Assembly (NCBI GenBank): GCA_018894105.1
Contig: CM032121.1
Span: forward strand, 19,006,730-19,070,729
Origin: Jacaranda mimosifolia
Taxonomy: Eukaryota > Streptophyta > Magnoliopsida > Lamiales > Bignoniaceae
DNA length: 64,000 bases
Direction: 5' to 3'
The first letter of the stretch is position 1. Each line of letters starts with the position of its first letter. This document shows, one piece after another, positions 11,801 to 24,212 of this stretch. The notes beneath the pieces were generated by a model. The model had not been told where the DNA came from and did not search any database. It was given only the letters and a program-made list of their open reading frames with translations. The position numbers and the translations under genes are program-made.

Positions 11801-12721
11801 AGATAATGAAGTCTCTTCATCTCTATGCATCTGTTCCTCATCAATCTGAAAATCATGTAGAAATTGATCTGCATAATGTTCTGCTTCAACATGAATATCC
11901 TGATCAAAATAAGCTCCTTCTGCAGGGTGATCAAAATGAGCTCCTTCCTCATGCTGGACTGTAGATGCTTCTTCTTCATGCTGGATTGCAGTTTCTTCCT
12001 CATGATGATCAAAATTAGCTCTCTCTAAATCATTTGCTACAGGTGCTTCTTCCTCATTTGCTGCAGGTGCTTTTTCCTCATGCTGGACTGAAGGTGTTTC
12101 TGAATGTTCATTTTGTTTTGTTATTGGTTGTTTAGTTGCAACTGCTTCTTCTTCATGATGCACTGTAGCAACATGCTCTTCTTCCTCTTCTGGCTGAGGT
12201 GGTTGTTTACTGAAACCCCCAAACTCCATCTCTTCTGGCTGTGTACTGCAAAAATCATCTTCAAAATCCACCCCTTGTGTTAATAATCTGAACTTGTCAT
12301 CCCTATTAGTTTCTTCTTCTCTATAGTTCATTTTCTGAAGTTCATCCAAGGTAATCAAATTCCCATGTTCATCCATGATTTGGATTGGATCTACTACCTC
12401 CTCTACATACAACAAAACTGGAAAATCTGTAAGGCCTCTGTGCACCCTTTGTAAGTAAGTTATACTGTAATTTGGGGACTCATTTGTTATTTTCCTCAAC
12501 CCAAGTTCAAGTGAATATCTAGGCTCTCTATAGTAGAAAGTGACTATGCCTTTCTTACACCCATGCTTCACATACAACTCCCACAGAGTATCCAAGTTCA
12601 AGAAGTCAAAATAAAATTTTGGAATGTGTATTAATTTTCCTCCTGTATATATTAGTTTTGGAGTACGCATAAATTCCCCTCGACTCCACATTTCTAATTC
12701 ATGATATTCAGTCATCTGCAT
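8842..12721 (-). pseudogene. MULE-alpha transposase (MURA-like), multiply disrupted
   Basis: Reading leftwards from ATG at 12721: an N-terminal PB1-like region (IPKFYFDFLNLDTLWELYV), a long acidic Glu/His-rich repeat tract, a MuDR-type DNA-binding region (CKNSSCTWRIHA), the MULE transposase core (IIGLDGYFLKTAYGGQLL, GDRRCTFISNRQKG, HRYCLRHMYENFKKKF), a SWIM finger (CTCG..F, then CPYCH), a CCHC knuckle (CKNCLQRGHNKTSC) and a short C-terminal exon at 8842-9130. Introns with GT-AG borders interrupt the 3' part. The gene is dead: a frameshift near 11665, in-frame stops at 11302-11304, 11233-11235, 10885-10887 and 9915-9917, and a frameshift near 10295. The catalytic core is otherwise well preserved, so the decay is recent to moderate. 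Confidence 0.9.
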
Positions 12722-13494
12722 TCATCAACAAATAAAATATTCAACTACCTAGTGCCATAATGCATACCAATTAGCCTAAGTAGTGACAGTTAACATTGAT
12801 ATAGTCCATAACTAAATGGACATTATATATATGATACTTAAATAGGAAGAACTGTGCGCTCTGTCAATATAAGTCTTTTTTCAGGTTTGACTCCTACTGG
12901 GACCACTGACATAAGAGTTCTATTGGGACCACTAACATTGAAACACTACATTGACAAGTACGGACAAATAGAACCAATCACGCCATCACATAACACCTAA
13001 ATAACATCCACATAAGAGACAAAACTCATGTTGGGCTGCAAAGTATATTTCACCACTTCACACATAACGGACAAATAATACATCTATAAACAATATTCTA
13101 TACATATATAAACAAATTTCACAAAGAAAAGCCCAAACAAGTACCCTAAGCAACATATGTGAAGGAGAAAACAAATGCGTACCGTGCACTCGAGTTAAAA
13201 CACCAAATCTAGTCCCTTCGCCTTCAATCACGTCTCCACACCGGTCTTCACCACCAATCTTCTGTAAATCCACTTTGGATTGAAACAAAAAATTCATTGT
13301 GATGGGGGAGACATGAAAATTCAAGCTAAGGGTTTTGAGAATTTTAATTTTACGATTTTCGCTCTTGTTTCTTTCGCTATTTGATTTCAAAATGATCTGA
13401 AAAATGAGAGGTGAAAGGTGTTTAAACTTATGTAAGGTCATTTTGGTCCTTTCAATATTAAAATCTCTGAAAATCTTTCCTAATAGTTCACAGG
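12722..13494 (-). other. MULE-alpha 5' region and possible leader exon
   Basis: Sequence between the transposase ATG and the right terminus. An open frame (13058-13507, -) runs through it into the terminal repeat, but it has no recognisable domain; it may include promoter, leader and a short first exon. I do not call it a gene. Confidence 0.4.
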
Positions 13495-13607
13495 ATGCGG
13501 TGAGCATGATTTTTCAAATCTCGGGGAGGTTTTTTGTACATTGTGTTTATGCAGGGGGGTATTTTGCCTATTTTGAATAACACAGGGGGGTAAATTGCTA
13601 TTAGCCC
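13495..13607 (-). repeat. MULE-alpha right terminal inverted repeat
   Basis: Read from the minus strand it starts GGGCTAATAGCAATTTACCC and continues through two CCCCCTG blocks and ACCTCCCCGAG to AATCATGC, mirroring the left arm. It ends directly at the target duplication GTTGAAAATT. Confidence 0.8.
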
Positions 13608-13986
13608 GTTGAAAATTATACACTGTAGTGATGCAAAAATTCACATAATTACTCAAGCAAGATTGAAATGAAATGTGCAAATTACAATAAATAAATAAAT
13701 AAACAATTTTTTAGTGAATTGTGTCTCCCCCGAGGTCTAATGTTAATACAGGCGAGCCAGCTAATGTGTACCCACCCCTTTGATTTGACTTTGGATGACA
13801 TTTTTCAGAGGTCCATGACTGGTAAACTCTGGTGCATAAAAGACTGAGCAAGTTATGGAACAAAAAACCAGTTGTTTATGATCAACGCCGTATTGACTGT
13901 TCAGGTTGGAAGTTTTTATATGCACAACATAAAAATTAACAGAGTCTTAACAAATAAATATTCCCACTATAGTGTTGGAAGACTTG

Positions 13987-14418
13987 GGGCTTGTTTGTTT
14001 GTAAATTATCAAAATATTTTTCAACTCCCAAAATACAAACATACAACTTATTATATTCACCAATTCCACTATCCAGAATACACCCAAAAAGGCCCAAAAT
14101 ACCATCACAATTCATTTTCTACTAATTCCCCAATATCTAACTATCTCATTTATTGTCCCCCTATCCAATCTATATATACATATACATAAATAATTTTAAA
14201 ATATCAATCTCATTCTACCAACTCAACAAAAAAGTTATTAATGTGACATCTTATCCTATGCCAAAACACAAACAAATAAATAATTTTCTTCCAATTTATT
14301 TTTCATATACCACCCAAAATACGAACAAACAACCATCATATTCTCCAACCCCACTTCCAAAAAACTATTTTGCCAAAATATTTTGACAAAATACTCCAAT
14401 AAATAAACAAACAAGCCC
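13987..14418. mobile_element. MITE with GGGCTTGTTTGTTT ends
   Basis: Inverted ends: GGGCTTGTTTGTTTGTAAAT on the left and GGGCTTGTTTGTTTATTTAT read inward from the right, each followed by an AAAATATTTT block. Length about 430 bp, AT-rich, no coding. No convincing target duplication is visible, so the superfamily (PIF/Harbinger or hAT) is left open. Confidence 0.7.
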
Positions 14419-15081
14419 TCGGGATGTGAAATACTTCCTCTGTTCAGACCATAAGTATTGCTGTCATTTTTAGAATGGTTTTCTTTTTCTTTCTTTCTTT
14501 CTATTATTATGATTTTGTTGGAAAATGTCATAGCATATAAATAAATAGCACATATCTCCACCTCTCAACTTACTAAAAATTCGTATAATGGAAAAATTAT
14601 TTAAAAAACTTTTCTAACTACAATTTTCAATTTTGTATCTCTCAAATAATGTTTAAATTGGAAAGTAGAGATTAGGAATGTTGAACATATTTAAGGCTCA
14701 ATCAACCTACACCAAACTGCTGCTGACCAAATGTGATTCTTCGTTTAATTGTAGTTGGTACGTCAATATAGGCAAACACTTTGCTTCCTTAAATTATGAA
14801 ATACGATTAATAAACTGTCTATCTTCTTTTTGATATATATTTAAGTACTTTCTTAAAATGTCCTCATATTTATTTTTTTATCCCTATAATTATAGAATAA
14901 CTACCAACCATTCCTACTCAACTACTAGCACTTAGTTCCACAATAACTGATGAAAGTTATACATATTTTCATTTCTCTACATTTTTTTTCAATTTTCTGC
15001 AATTATGTTTTCTCTCATTTTATATGATTTTATTATTTTTATTTATTAAGAGTTGATTGTGCACAAGCCACTAGTATATCA

Positions 15082-15242
15082 ATTTAAATCTCTTATTCTA
15101 TTTCGTGTTTCATTTCCTATTCCATTACATAGATATATGACATGTATATTAAATATTTTCTTATAAAAATAATTAATTAAAAATTAGATACACTTGGCAT
15201 ATATACATTAAATTGGAATAGATAATGAAATAGATGATTCAA
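15082..15242 (+). mobile_element. fold-back MITE, copy 1
   Basis: About 160 bp that fold on themselves (TTTCATTTCCTATTCCATT against GGAATAGATAATGAAATAG). The interior (GACATGTATATTAAATATT, then ACACTTGGCATATATA) matches the reverse complement of the element at 19254-19426, so both belong to one family inserted in opposite orientations. Other sequence from 14419 to 16158 is AT-rich with no supported gene. Confidence 0.6.
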
Positions 15243-16163
15243 AGTGATGAACAAAAGACAACTCGTCTTTGATTCTCTATTTAGTTTCTTATATTTTAGC
15301 AAGAAATCATTAAGGAAAATATTTTTCTTGCTTTAATAAATCCTTTAATCTTTTGTCTTTCCTTTATCAAAATCCAAGAACCAAATATAATGAAGAATAT
15401 TCAATAAAATAATCTCTTAATTTATGAAGGAGATGTACGTCTTGTAATAAAAGATCCCAACGATTACATATAAGCAACTATTTGCCAAAAAATATGAACC
15501 TTTAAAAGTCTAAATCATGTATGAGTTTAATATTTTTTTATTCTAAAAGGTTAATGGAGTTGGTAATCTACCTTACATTTTGGTTCCCAAGGTTTAAAAT
15601 TATTTCTTTCATTTCACTTGATTATACAAAAGATGAGTTACTGATACCAACCTTATGCATTAGTTAATGAGCAACTATTTGTATGAATTGAAAATAAAAT
15701 TGATTTAGGATATAAAAAATATTTTTATACCATAATCTAAATTCAATTACGTTATTTTGCATTGAAATTGATATAGTATATATTTTCATAGTTTGAATGG
15801 GCAAAATGTTTCCATGCATAAATAAGCTTGGGGCGGGGCTATGCCCTAGTAGATGGTTCGCAATGTGAACTGGATTTGGCCAGGAGGCAGGAGTACTTCA
15901 ATTGACAGCTGAGAAAACATTGGAGAAATTCGATACAAATTAAGCGTGAAACCATGTGAGGAGGCGACAGCTACTGCACTGCACGTGCACACCCATGATG
16001 CAATTTTATACGATAAAAAAAAATTATAATATTAATAATTAATAAATGATAACATAAAATTTATCGTATTAGTACCGACATATATTAAGTAATAATAATT
16101 TTTATAATATCACCAATGATATTTCTTAAATAACAATAATTTTTATATTATCACGATATAATT

Positions 16164-16551
16164 TGTTTATTTTGTCTTGAAATTTAGACTTCAAATGATG
16201 AGAAGCGGAAGCGTGGTGGGTCCTAACTCATATGCCCATGACCTGTTTGGTTATTTTGTTTGGGTATTTAAACCCCGATTTCTTCCTCATTGAGGAGAGG
16301 AAATTCTAGGAAATTGAGTTTAAATTGCTTTAGAGATATTCTCTCAGAACGGAGTTTAGAACGAGAGTGTTGGGTGTTCTCGTGAGATTTGTGGGACTTA
16401 AATTGTACTTGATACTTTGATTTGAAATCAATAAAATTCATGTCAAATGGATTAGGCACATCGCCACCACATTAAATCTAGTTGTCACTTCATTGAATTA
16501 CTTTGTCTTTTATTTCTCAATTTTACTATTTGGTCTTTTTGGGTTAGAACA
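16164..16551 (+). mobile_element. solo LTR of the Tork-like copia family
   Basis: It starts TGTTTATTTTGTC and ends GGGTTAGAACA, with perfect TAATT target duplications at 16159-16163 and 16552-16556. It aligns along its length with the LTRs of the element at 30472-35434 read from the minus strand, for example GTTGGGTGTTCTCGTGAGAT and TTGATTTGAAATCAATAAAA. A GGGTATTTAAACCCC motif is in the TATA position. No internal region is present, so it most likely arose by LTR-LTR recombination. Confidence 0.88.
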
Positions 16552-16873
16552 TAATTTAATATCAATAAAAATTAGTGTTTATCGCCATTAACAATTAGTA
16601 ACACATATATATATACTTACAACTTAATTATAATAAAAATTGCCACTTATAATTTGTAACAAAATTTTCATTATTACTAAATAGCATGTATCACTAATTG
16701 TCAATATATAATAACAATTTAAATATAATTGTTATCATCATTAAATTTATTAAAATTATTATTATGATAAAATAATTTTTTTATTATTTAATATATATAA
16801 TTAGTGATGATAATTTTTATATTCTCATCTATTAACCTGTTACTAATTCTTTTATTTTTCTTGCAATTTCAAC

Positions 16874-17273
16874 AAGAGATGCAAACTAGTCGAGTCGAAC
16901 CAAAGTCGAGCTTGACAAGCTAAGGAAATTATGAGTACGAGCCCTTGTTCGGGCTCGGCTCGGCTCAAACTCATTAACAAATTATAAACTCGAATTCAGA
17001 CTCGGGTTCAAACTTGAAAAGTTAAATTATTTTATAAAAAATTCTAAAAGTAATATATTTTATTATATTTTTTATATATAAATATTTTATTTTTTTTAAA
17101 TATAAACTTGCGAGCCAACTTGCGAACTTGCAAACAAAAATTATTTGGCTCGAGTTCGACTCGAAACCTATACAAACTTGGAGGTCGCGCTTGAATTTTT
17201 TGAACTTGAGCTCGAATACTTTTTGAGCCAGTTCATCAAGCTTGCAAAGTGGCTCGATTTGTTTACTTCCCTA
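16874..17273. mobile_element. hAT-like element with GGCTCG/CTCGAG word arrays
   Basis: Target duplications ATTTCAAC (16866-16873) and ATTTTAAC (17274-17281). Inverted ends AAGAGATGCAAAC and TAGGGAAGTAAAC. Both subterminal parts are built from GAGTCG, GGCTCG, CTCGAG and ACTTGCGAGC words around an AT-rich centre. 400 bp, non-coding. Confidence 0.72.
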
Positions 17274-17926
17274 ATTTTAACCGTAAGACTTTTCTTATCA
17301 AAATTTGCTATTTTTTGCTCTCGTCATGTCCTTATTAATCCTCAAAAGGATAAACATTTAAAAAGAAAAATAAATATTGTTGTATATAATTGACCCCTTG
17401 GTCATTGTTAGAGATAGGAATCTATGTCGGGTTTATCTCGTCTCTACCTGCCGAATGGTGAACTCTAGAAGAGATCACAGCCATCCCACAAATTACTGTA
17501 CATATTCTAGTTCTGAGGACTTTAGATTATATTAAGATTATATATATCTGCGATAAAGATTATTCTAATTATGAGGACTTTAGGTTATGTGTATCTAATC
17601 ACAAGTGTTTTATAAAATTAGAATATAACTTGTCATAAGTACCCCAAGAAAACAACAAATATATCAATAAAAAAATGATACATATGTAGCAATATAAAAA
17701 ATATTACTAATATATAATGCAACTTAATAATAACAAGAATTAATGTTTAAATTATTCCCGCTATTACTAATTATTGACAATTCAGTGGCAAATAAAAATT
17801 GTTATTATCATAACTTGTCAGAAGACTCTTATTGTCACTGTACACTTATTATTATTAGTCTCATATTATATTTATTCAATTGGATATATATTCAGTTAGT
17901 TCATAAAATATTAGACCACGCAGAAT

Positions 17927-18186
17927 GACCTCAATATTTTATTTTATAATATCATCTTACTTTCGATTAATAATTTACTCTCTACTTGAGTAAATGACAT
18001 CAAGTTTTGCATAGTAAGGATCTATAGTAAAATTAGTAGGACCAAAAACAATCTTTGACCTCAATATTTTATTTTATAATATCATCTTACTTTCGTTTAA
18101 TAATTTACTATCTACTTCAGTAAATGACATCAAATTTTACATAGTAAGAATCTATAATGAAATTAATGGGACCAAAAACAATCTTA
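17927..18186. repeat. 130-bp tandem duplication
   Basis: Two head-to-tail copies, 17927-18056 and 18057-18186, each starting GACCTCAATATTTTATTTTA, differing at about a dozen positions. Neither codes. The following stretch to 18835 is AT-rich and contains an (AT)n run near 18238-18258; I see no gene in it. Confidence 0.85.
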
Positions 18187-18225
18187 CTTGTGCCTTTGTA
18201 TTCCAAAAATTCGGGCTTAGCTACA

Positions 18226-18257
<32 letters not shown>

Positions 18258-18835
18258 CAATAATAAAATATTAAATAATAAAATAAAGTTATTATTAATT
18301 ATATATATGATAATAAATGATAACGTTATTATTTTGATATAATAATAATTTTCACATTCTTAATTGTAATATATATGCACATTATATCACCCTATGATCA
18401 TTCCAATCTCTCTCTCTTCAAATTACTACTCATTCCAAAGCTTTTTTGGGCTATGTTCCCAGAAAACAAAAGCATTTAAATCTTGAGAATTTTGAGTATT
18501 AAAAGTTGAAAATATTATTGATACTCGGTGAGCTATAATCAACGATGATTATTATCTCATCTACCAACTTGACACCCCGCCATGCATCTCTTATATATCC
18601 TCCCCAATTGGAAGCCCACATCCACAAAGTAAAAGAGAAGATATTCTTTCGATATATTGGGGATTTGAAGCTAAGGACAGTAGCTCCTTAACACGCTCTG
18701 ATATGATAGTCTAATGTTTCAACTTCTGCAACTTCTTACAAGCTTATAAACAACGTTATTCTTCGGATAAAAGTATCATGTAAATTCTCTTTTGAAATTC
18801 TTCCAAGTATCAATTTTACATAATATATCCCTTCT

Positions 18836-19560
18836 CTATGTTTGCATGCTTTCAACGTCACCACAAAGTAGCTGCATAAGTGAGATAAAAAGAGTGGCAC
18901 TATATATACTACGTACCTCTTCGGTTATATTAGGCCTCTCAAAATAGAAATCCATTTGCAGTAACAAGTTTCCAACTTCCTTAGCGTCCCTCTTACAATC
19001 GAACCATTTGGTTTTAGGGTAGTCCACCCTTGTGTTTGACACAGTACTTGTATCAGCACCCTGCTAGTTGTGCCCTCTTACATAAGGTAATTAAGTCTCC
19101 ATGCACCTCCATAATGCTGTCTTGAATGGGCTTGGATGACCTCCATCACCTTAGCCTCCAATTGCACAAGCCATCCCTCTTGCAAAGTATTCGTATCAAG
19201 GCAAGTTTGAACATTCTCTTTCATTAAGTCTAGTGGTCTAAGAACATGCAGCATGAATCATCTGTTTCATTCTCTATTCTATCTCTTATTTTAATTTTTT
19301 ATATTTATACCAAGTATATCTAATTATCAATAAATTATTTTTATAAAAAATTATTTAATACACTTGTCATATTTTTATAAAATAAAATAAAAAATAGAAT
19401 AGAGAATGAAATAAAGAATTTAAATCGGATAACATGAACCTCCTGTATTTCAACATTGTGCTCAACTCGCTCTAAGTGCTCACGGACATCCCCCACGTGT
19501 TCCTCAAAGCTACCCTCACAGGTCTTACTTTGGTCACGTTCCTCATCGCCATCATGATGG
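18836..19560 (-). pseudogene. Ty3/gypsy gag relic, split by a MITE
   Basis: On the minus strand the segment downstream of the MITE reads TLQEGWLVQLEAKVMEVIQA in one frame and DYPKTKWFDCKRDAKEVGNL in another, followed by LLQMDFYFERPNITEEVRSI. The latter resembles the plant gypsy gag motif (KxFxGKRDAKEL..FLWQMExYF). Upstream of the MITE, EEHVGDVREHLERVEHN resembles the coiled N-terminal part of the same gag. Frames change and stops occur, no LTRs were found nearby, and protease and pol are absent, so this is an old fragment. Identification rests on motif recognition only. Confidence 0.55.
19254..19426 (-). mobile_element. fold-back MITE, copy 2, inside the gag relic
   Basis: Inverted arms TTTCATTCTCTATTCTATCT and, from the other strand, TTTCATTCTCTATTCTATTT. 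Its reverse complement matches copy 1 at 15082-15242. CATGAA lies beside both ends and may be part of a target duplication, but this is not certain. It separates two parts of one gag-like frame. Confidence 0.68.
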
Positions 19561-19667
19561 CTCACAACACGTATTAAGAGTAATAAATACGAAAGTATTA
19601 GTAAACCATATGGGTACAAGATAAGTATATAAGAAATACTGTACACCTCCGTATCTATATTTTATCT

Positions 19668-22290
19668 ATAAAAGTATGAATAAGTATAATAATTTCTTTC
19701 ATTTTATGTGAGAACAAAAATATTATTTTTCTTTAATAATATTATCACATTTAATACACATGGTTTAATAGTAATTGCAACTATCAAACATCAAATGTAT
19801 ATTCATGGCATTTAGACTCATAGAAAATAATAATTATAATTAATTAAATCAAGTCTTTCATCTTAAATAATGTATATACATCAAATATATATATATAATT
19901 GTATTTATTACATTTGCTACAAATTAAATATATTTTTAATTATAATCATACAAAATAATAATTACATTGAAATTAATTAAATAAACTTTCTACTTACCAA
20001 ATGTAATTACATATATTGAAATTAACATATTTAATACATATAGTTTAATGGTAATTACAACCAAAATAAGTTTATTTTAAATTATGCTCAGTAAAAATAA
20101 TAACTATAATTAGTTAAATCAAGTTTTTCCTCTTAGCAAATGCATATTAGCAAATATATGTATACACACACACACACACACACATTGTATTTATTACATA
20201 TATTCCAAATTAAGTGCATTTTTAATTAGACATATAGAAAATAATAATTATATTAAAATTAATTAAATCAAAATTTCATACTTAGCAAATATAATTAAGT
20301 ATATCGAAATTTAGTCTTCTACCAACATATTTAGTTGGGCTTATAGAAAATAAAAATTAAATTAAACATAAGCTATTATCCCATCTAATAAGACTATTAC
20401 TATCACATTCAATACATATGGTTGAATGGTAAATTACAACTAAAGTAAATTTATTTTAATTAGACTCATAATAAAAACTGGATTGAAATTAATTAAGAAA
20501 AAAAAATCAATTGATGACGAAAAAATGATACTTCATAAATATATTTGTATAGATATTTTTTCTGCACTCTCCATAAAAAATAAGTAAAGAAAATATTTTT
20601 ATATATCAAAATATATGTTCAATTCAAAAGTAATAGTAAATTTAATATGACAATGAACAAGAATAGATCAAGTCTTACAATCACATATTTAACTGATGAG
20701 GAAAAAGAATGATATCTATAAATACATTCGCACAAATATGGGTTCTCCTAAAAAATGAAAAGAGAAAAGTATGTATTATATATCAAAATAGGTGCCAAAC
20801 TCATATACAATGTTATATTTAATATGATAATAAAAAAAGAATAAATTAAGTTCATTTAATTTATTTATTTATTTATTTGTGTATTTACATATATATTTGA
20901 AATATATTTTGGTTAATTTTTATATATAATAATGTGCACATTTTATTTTCTTAAAAACTAATAGCAAAAGTATGGATGAGTATAGTAGTCTCTTGTTTTT
21001 TATGTGAGGACAAAAATATCTCTCTCTAATAATACTATCACATTTAAAACACATGATTTAATTAATGGTACTTGCAACTATTAAACATCAAATGTATATA
21101 CATTGTATTTAGACTCATAGAAAATAATAACTATAATTAATTAAATCTAGTCTTCCATCTTAAATAATGTATATCATTGTATATATTACATTTGTTACAA
21201 TTAAATATATATTTAATAAGAATTATACCAAATAATAATTGCATTGAAATTAATTAAATAAATTTTCTACTTATCAAATGTAATTACATATATTGAAATT
21301 ACCATATTTAATACACATAGTTAATGGTAATTACAACCAAATTAAGTTTATTTTTAATTACATTCACAAAAAATAATAACTATAATTAGTTAAATCAAGT
21401 TTTTCCACTTGACAAATGTGTGTGTGTATATATATAGATAGATAGATAGATAGAAAATATGTATATCCATTGTATATATTAAATATATTCCAAATTAAGT
21501 GCATTTTTAATTAGACATGTAGAAAATAGTAATTATATTAAAATTAATTAAATCAAAATTTCATACTTAGCAAATATAATTACGTATATTGAATTTTTTT
21601 CCTTCTATCAACATATTTAGTTGGCTTATAGAAAATAACAATTAAATTAAACCTAAGCAATTAAATTATATCCCCATCTAATGAAACTATTACTATCACA
21701 TTCAATACCTATGGTTGTATGGTATGGTTGTATGGTAAGTTACAACTAAATTAAATTTATTTTAATTAGACTTATAATAAAAACTGAATTGAAATTAATT
21801 CAAAAACAAAAAAAATCAGTTGATGAGGAAGAAATGATCATACTTCATAAATACATTTATATAGATATTCTTTCTACGCTTTCCATAAAAAATAAGAAAA
21901 GAAATATTTTTTAAATATCAAAATATGTGTTCAATTCAAATGTAATAGTAAATTTAATATGACTATGAACAAGAATAGGTCAAGTCTTACAATCACAAGT
22001 TTAACCGAAAGGAAAAAGAATGATGTTTTATAAATGCATTCATACAATTATGGATTCTTCCTCAAAAAATTAAAAGAGAAAAATATGTATTATATATCCT
22101 AATAGGTATCAAACTCATATATAATATTATATTTAATATGATAATGAAAGAGAATAAACTAAGTTCATTTAATTTTTTTATCTTTTCATTTATTTGTGTA
22201 TTTATATATATTTCTGAAATATATTTTGGTTAATTTTTACATATAATGTTGTGCATATTTTATTTTCTTAAAAAACTGATAGCAAAAAAA
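19668..22290. repeat. AT-rich higher-order tandem repeat, two ~1.3-kb units
   Basis: Unit A is about 19668-20962 and unit B about 20963-22290; the same words appear in the same order in both (TATGTGAG.ACAAAAATAT near the start, ATATATTTTGGTTAATTTTT near the end). Within each unit a shorter monomer recurs about every 280-380 bp, marked by variants of TTTAATACACATGGTTTAAT (near 19750, 20030, 20410, then 21045, 21305, 21695). The second part of each unit repeats a GATGAGGAA..AATGAT segment. No coding. A CA microsatellite (20163-20184) in A has a GT/TA/GATA microsatellite (21417-21455) at the equivalent place in B. Confidence 0.75.
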
Positions 22291-22532
22291 ATACTTTCAT
22301 GTTGTATCACAACTTCAAAAAATATTCTTAAACCTATTTATTTAATTTAAAAGATAAAAAATGTGTCAAAAGAAAAATATATAATTGATGGCTCCATTAG
22401 AAGCCACAAAAAATTAAGAATTAACTAAAATTTTATTTCTTCGAAGTTTTTAAATAAATTATTTTTCAATTAAAATTATAATGCGACATTACTAGCTTTC
22501 AATAATTATTATTAGAAAGCAATAGGATAGAA

Positions 22533-22564
<32 letters not shown>

Positions 22565-24212
22565 TTTATCAAATAACCATTGAAGAGTCAAACTAAATTT
22601 TTTGTGTGGGGGCATGATGGAGGATAAGGAAGACATTGTCAAGACTAAGTTTGCATGACTTAACTAATCATATGATAAACAATGTTAAAATATACATAAA
22701 CAACATAACAAGTATAATTCACTCACAATATAATTAACTTGAACTTGATCATATTTAATTAAGATTTGAATTTTTTCAAAAAAGTATGTATTGTTGAATT
22801 GATAGTTATGTAATTCAAACTATTAAGCCTAAAAAATATTTATTCGGTTTTAATAATAATATGATATAGTGAAATATTTTCTATCAATATATAAAATAGA
22901 ATATCAATAACATTTTACTAGATAAAATACCACATTAGCCTATATGTCTCTATTCATACCCTACATAATATATAGCCCCTAGGTGTGAAGTTATATGCCC
23001 CATTAAATGCATGGTATCCAACAGTCAAAAGTCCTTATTTTTCATATTGCTAAATATTAGATAATTAATAAAATATAAATATTTATTTCAGACAATGAAT
23101 TTCATTTAATAATTCAGGTATATACTATATTAATAGCCAGATTAATTCATATTAAACCAACTCTCCCATATTTGTAAATTAACAAACTTTTAAAGAAATA
23201 ATTTTCGCACTATTTTTAACAAAAAAAATTATAAAATAAGATAATATTTTTATTTTATACAATGATATTTAAAGGTTTAAAATTGACTTAACTTTCTCTA
23301 TTTTTTGCTTAACTAAGAAGAGACGAAAGTGATAATAGAATCATTATAAATAAATTGATCACATGAGAAAGTTTTTTTTTTTTTAAATAGATTTAAAATA
23401 AGTGGTCCATTAAAAATTGAATATTAAATAAGTAATATAAGATTTATTTATTTATCTAAATCTAAAACAAACCAATTTATCAATTTCTCAAAATCATCAG
23501 AATCATATTTTTAGCTTTATTTCATAAAATAACAATTGAAATTTATTGTTTGAAAAATCAAAAAGAAATTTTCAATTAATAGAAAATAAAAATAAAATTA
23601 AAATTATGGAATAACAATTGGGTCAAATTTAATTCACGAGAATGATAAAAGATAAGTTAAAAAATAAATAGATAATGATTTATAGAACAAATAAATATAA
23701 AAAATAAATAAATAAATCACGTGCGATGCAAGTGAGCACCTTCCTAGTTGAGGGAAGAGGAGGAACTTCTTGTTCTAGAATATTTTTTTTGTCTTGCCCC
23801 CTCAAACTAAACTTCAAATTGAATGGGAGCGCCATCTGTGTTGTATTGTTTCTGCCCTTGATATGAAAAGCTTATTGGCAAAGAGAAATGCAACAATGAC
23901 ATTCCATTATATCACCCGTTTTCTCTCTAACCAGAAAAGAGCCAAGATAAATAGCATGTGCCATTTTTAGCTTTGAAGGAGATCAATTATATGCAATATA
24001 TAGATAGATACAAATAAACAAACTAAAATTTGAGACAGACCTTTACAAGGAATTTCTGAATTTTCAACGCCTAAACATGCAATCTTCACATCCAACAAAG
24101 ACAAAAGTCCAGAAAGAAGGTAGATAAATCAAGACAGCCGAAATTAAGTTAATTGAGGAAGAAGTGCACAGAATGAAGTATGAACATGAAACATGATCAC
24201 AGCTTCATCTAT
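22291..24212. other. AT-rich region without a recognised gene
   Basis: Very AT-rich, with an (AT)n run near 22533-22556 and many short A and T runs. No open frame with a recognisable domain and no element ends. The last 200 bases should be the 3' untranslated region of the receptor kinase. Confidence 0.55.

Larger units (their letters stand above)
7552..13607 (-). mobile_element. MULE-alpha, Mutator-like DNA transposon with readable ends
   Basis: An element of about 6.06 kb. A 10-bp direct repeat GTTGAAAATT flanks it at 7542-7551 and 13608-13617, the length expected for a Mutator insertion. The ends are imperfect inverted repeats of about 110 bp: GGGGAAATTGCAAGC on the left and GGGCTAATAGCAATTTACCC reading inward from the right, with both arms then sharing a CCCCCTG block, an ACAAAA..ACCTCC block and an ATCATGC block. 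Inside are a transposase pseudogene on the minus strand and a GRF zinc-finger pseudogene on the plus strand, converging. The clean target duplication says this is one insertion. The coding damage says it cannot move on its own, although its ends might still be mobilised in trans. Confidence 0.88.

Noticed and set aside
13872..14386. Two plus-strand frames rich in Tyr, Ile and Asn
   Set aside because: They lie inside the GGGCTTGTTTG MITE and its edge; composition is that of AT-rich DNA.
14425..14480. Possible Stowaway-type MITE end (ACTTCCTCTGTTC..ATAAGTATTG)
   Set aside because: Only one end is visible and no matching inverted end with TA duplication was found.
17927..22290. CRISPR-like array
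   Set aside because: The repeats are 130 bp and over 1 kb, without short regular repeats and unique spacers, in a plant genome.
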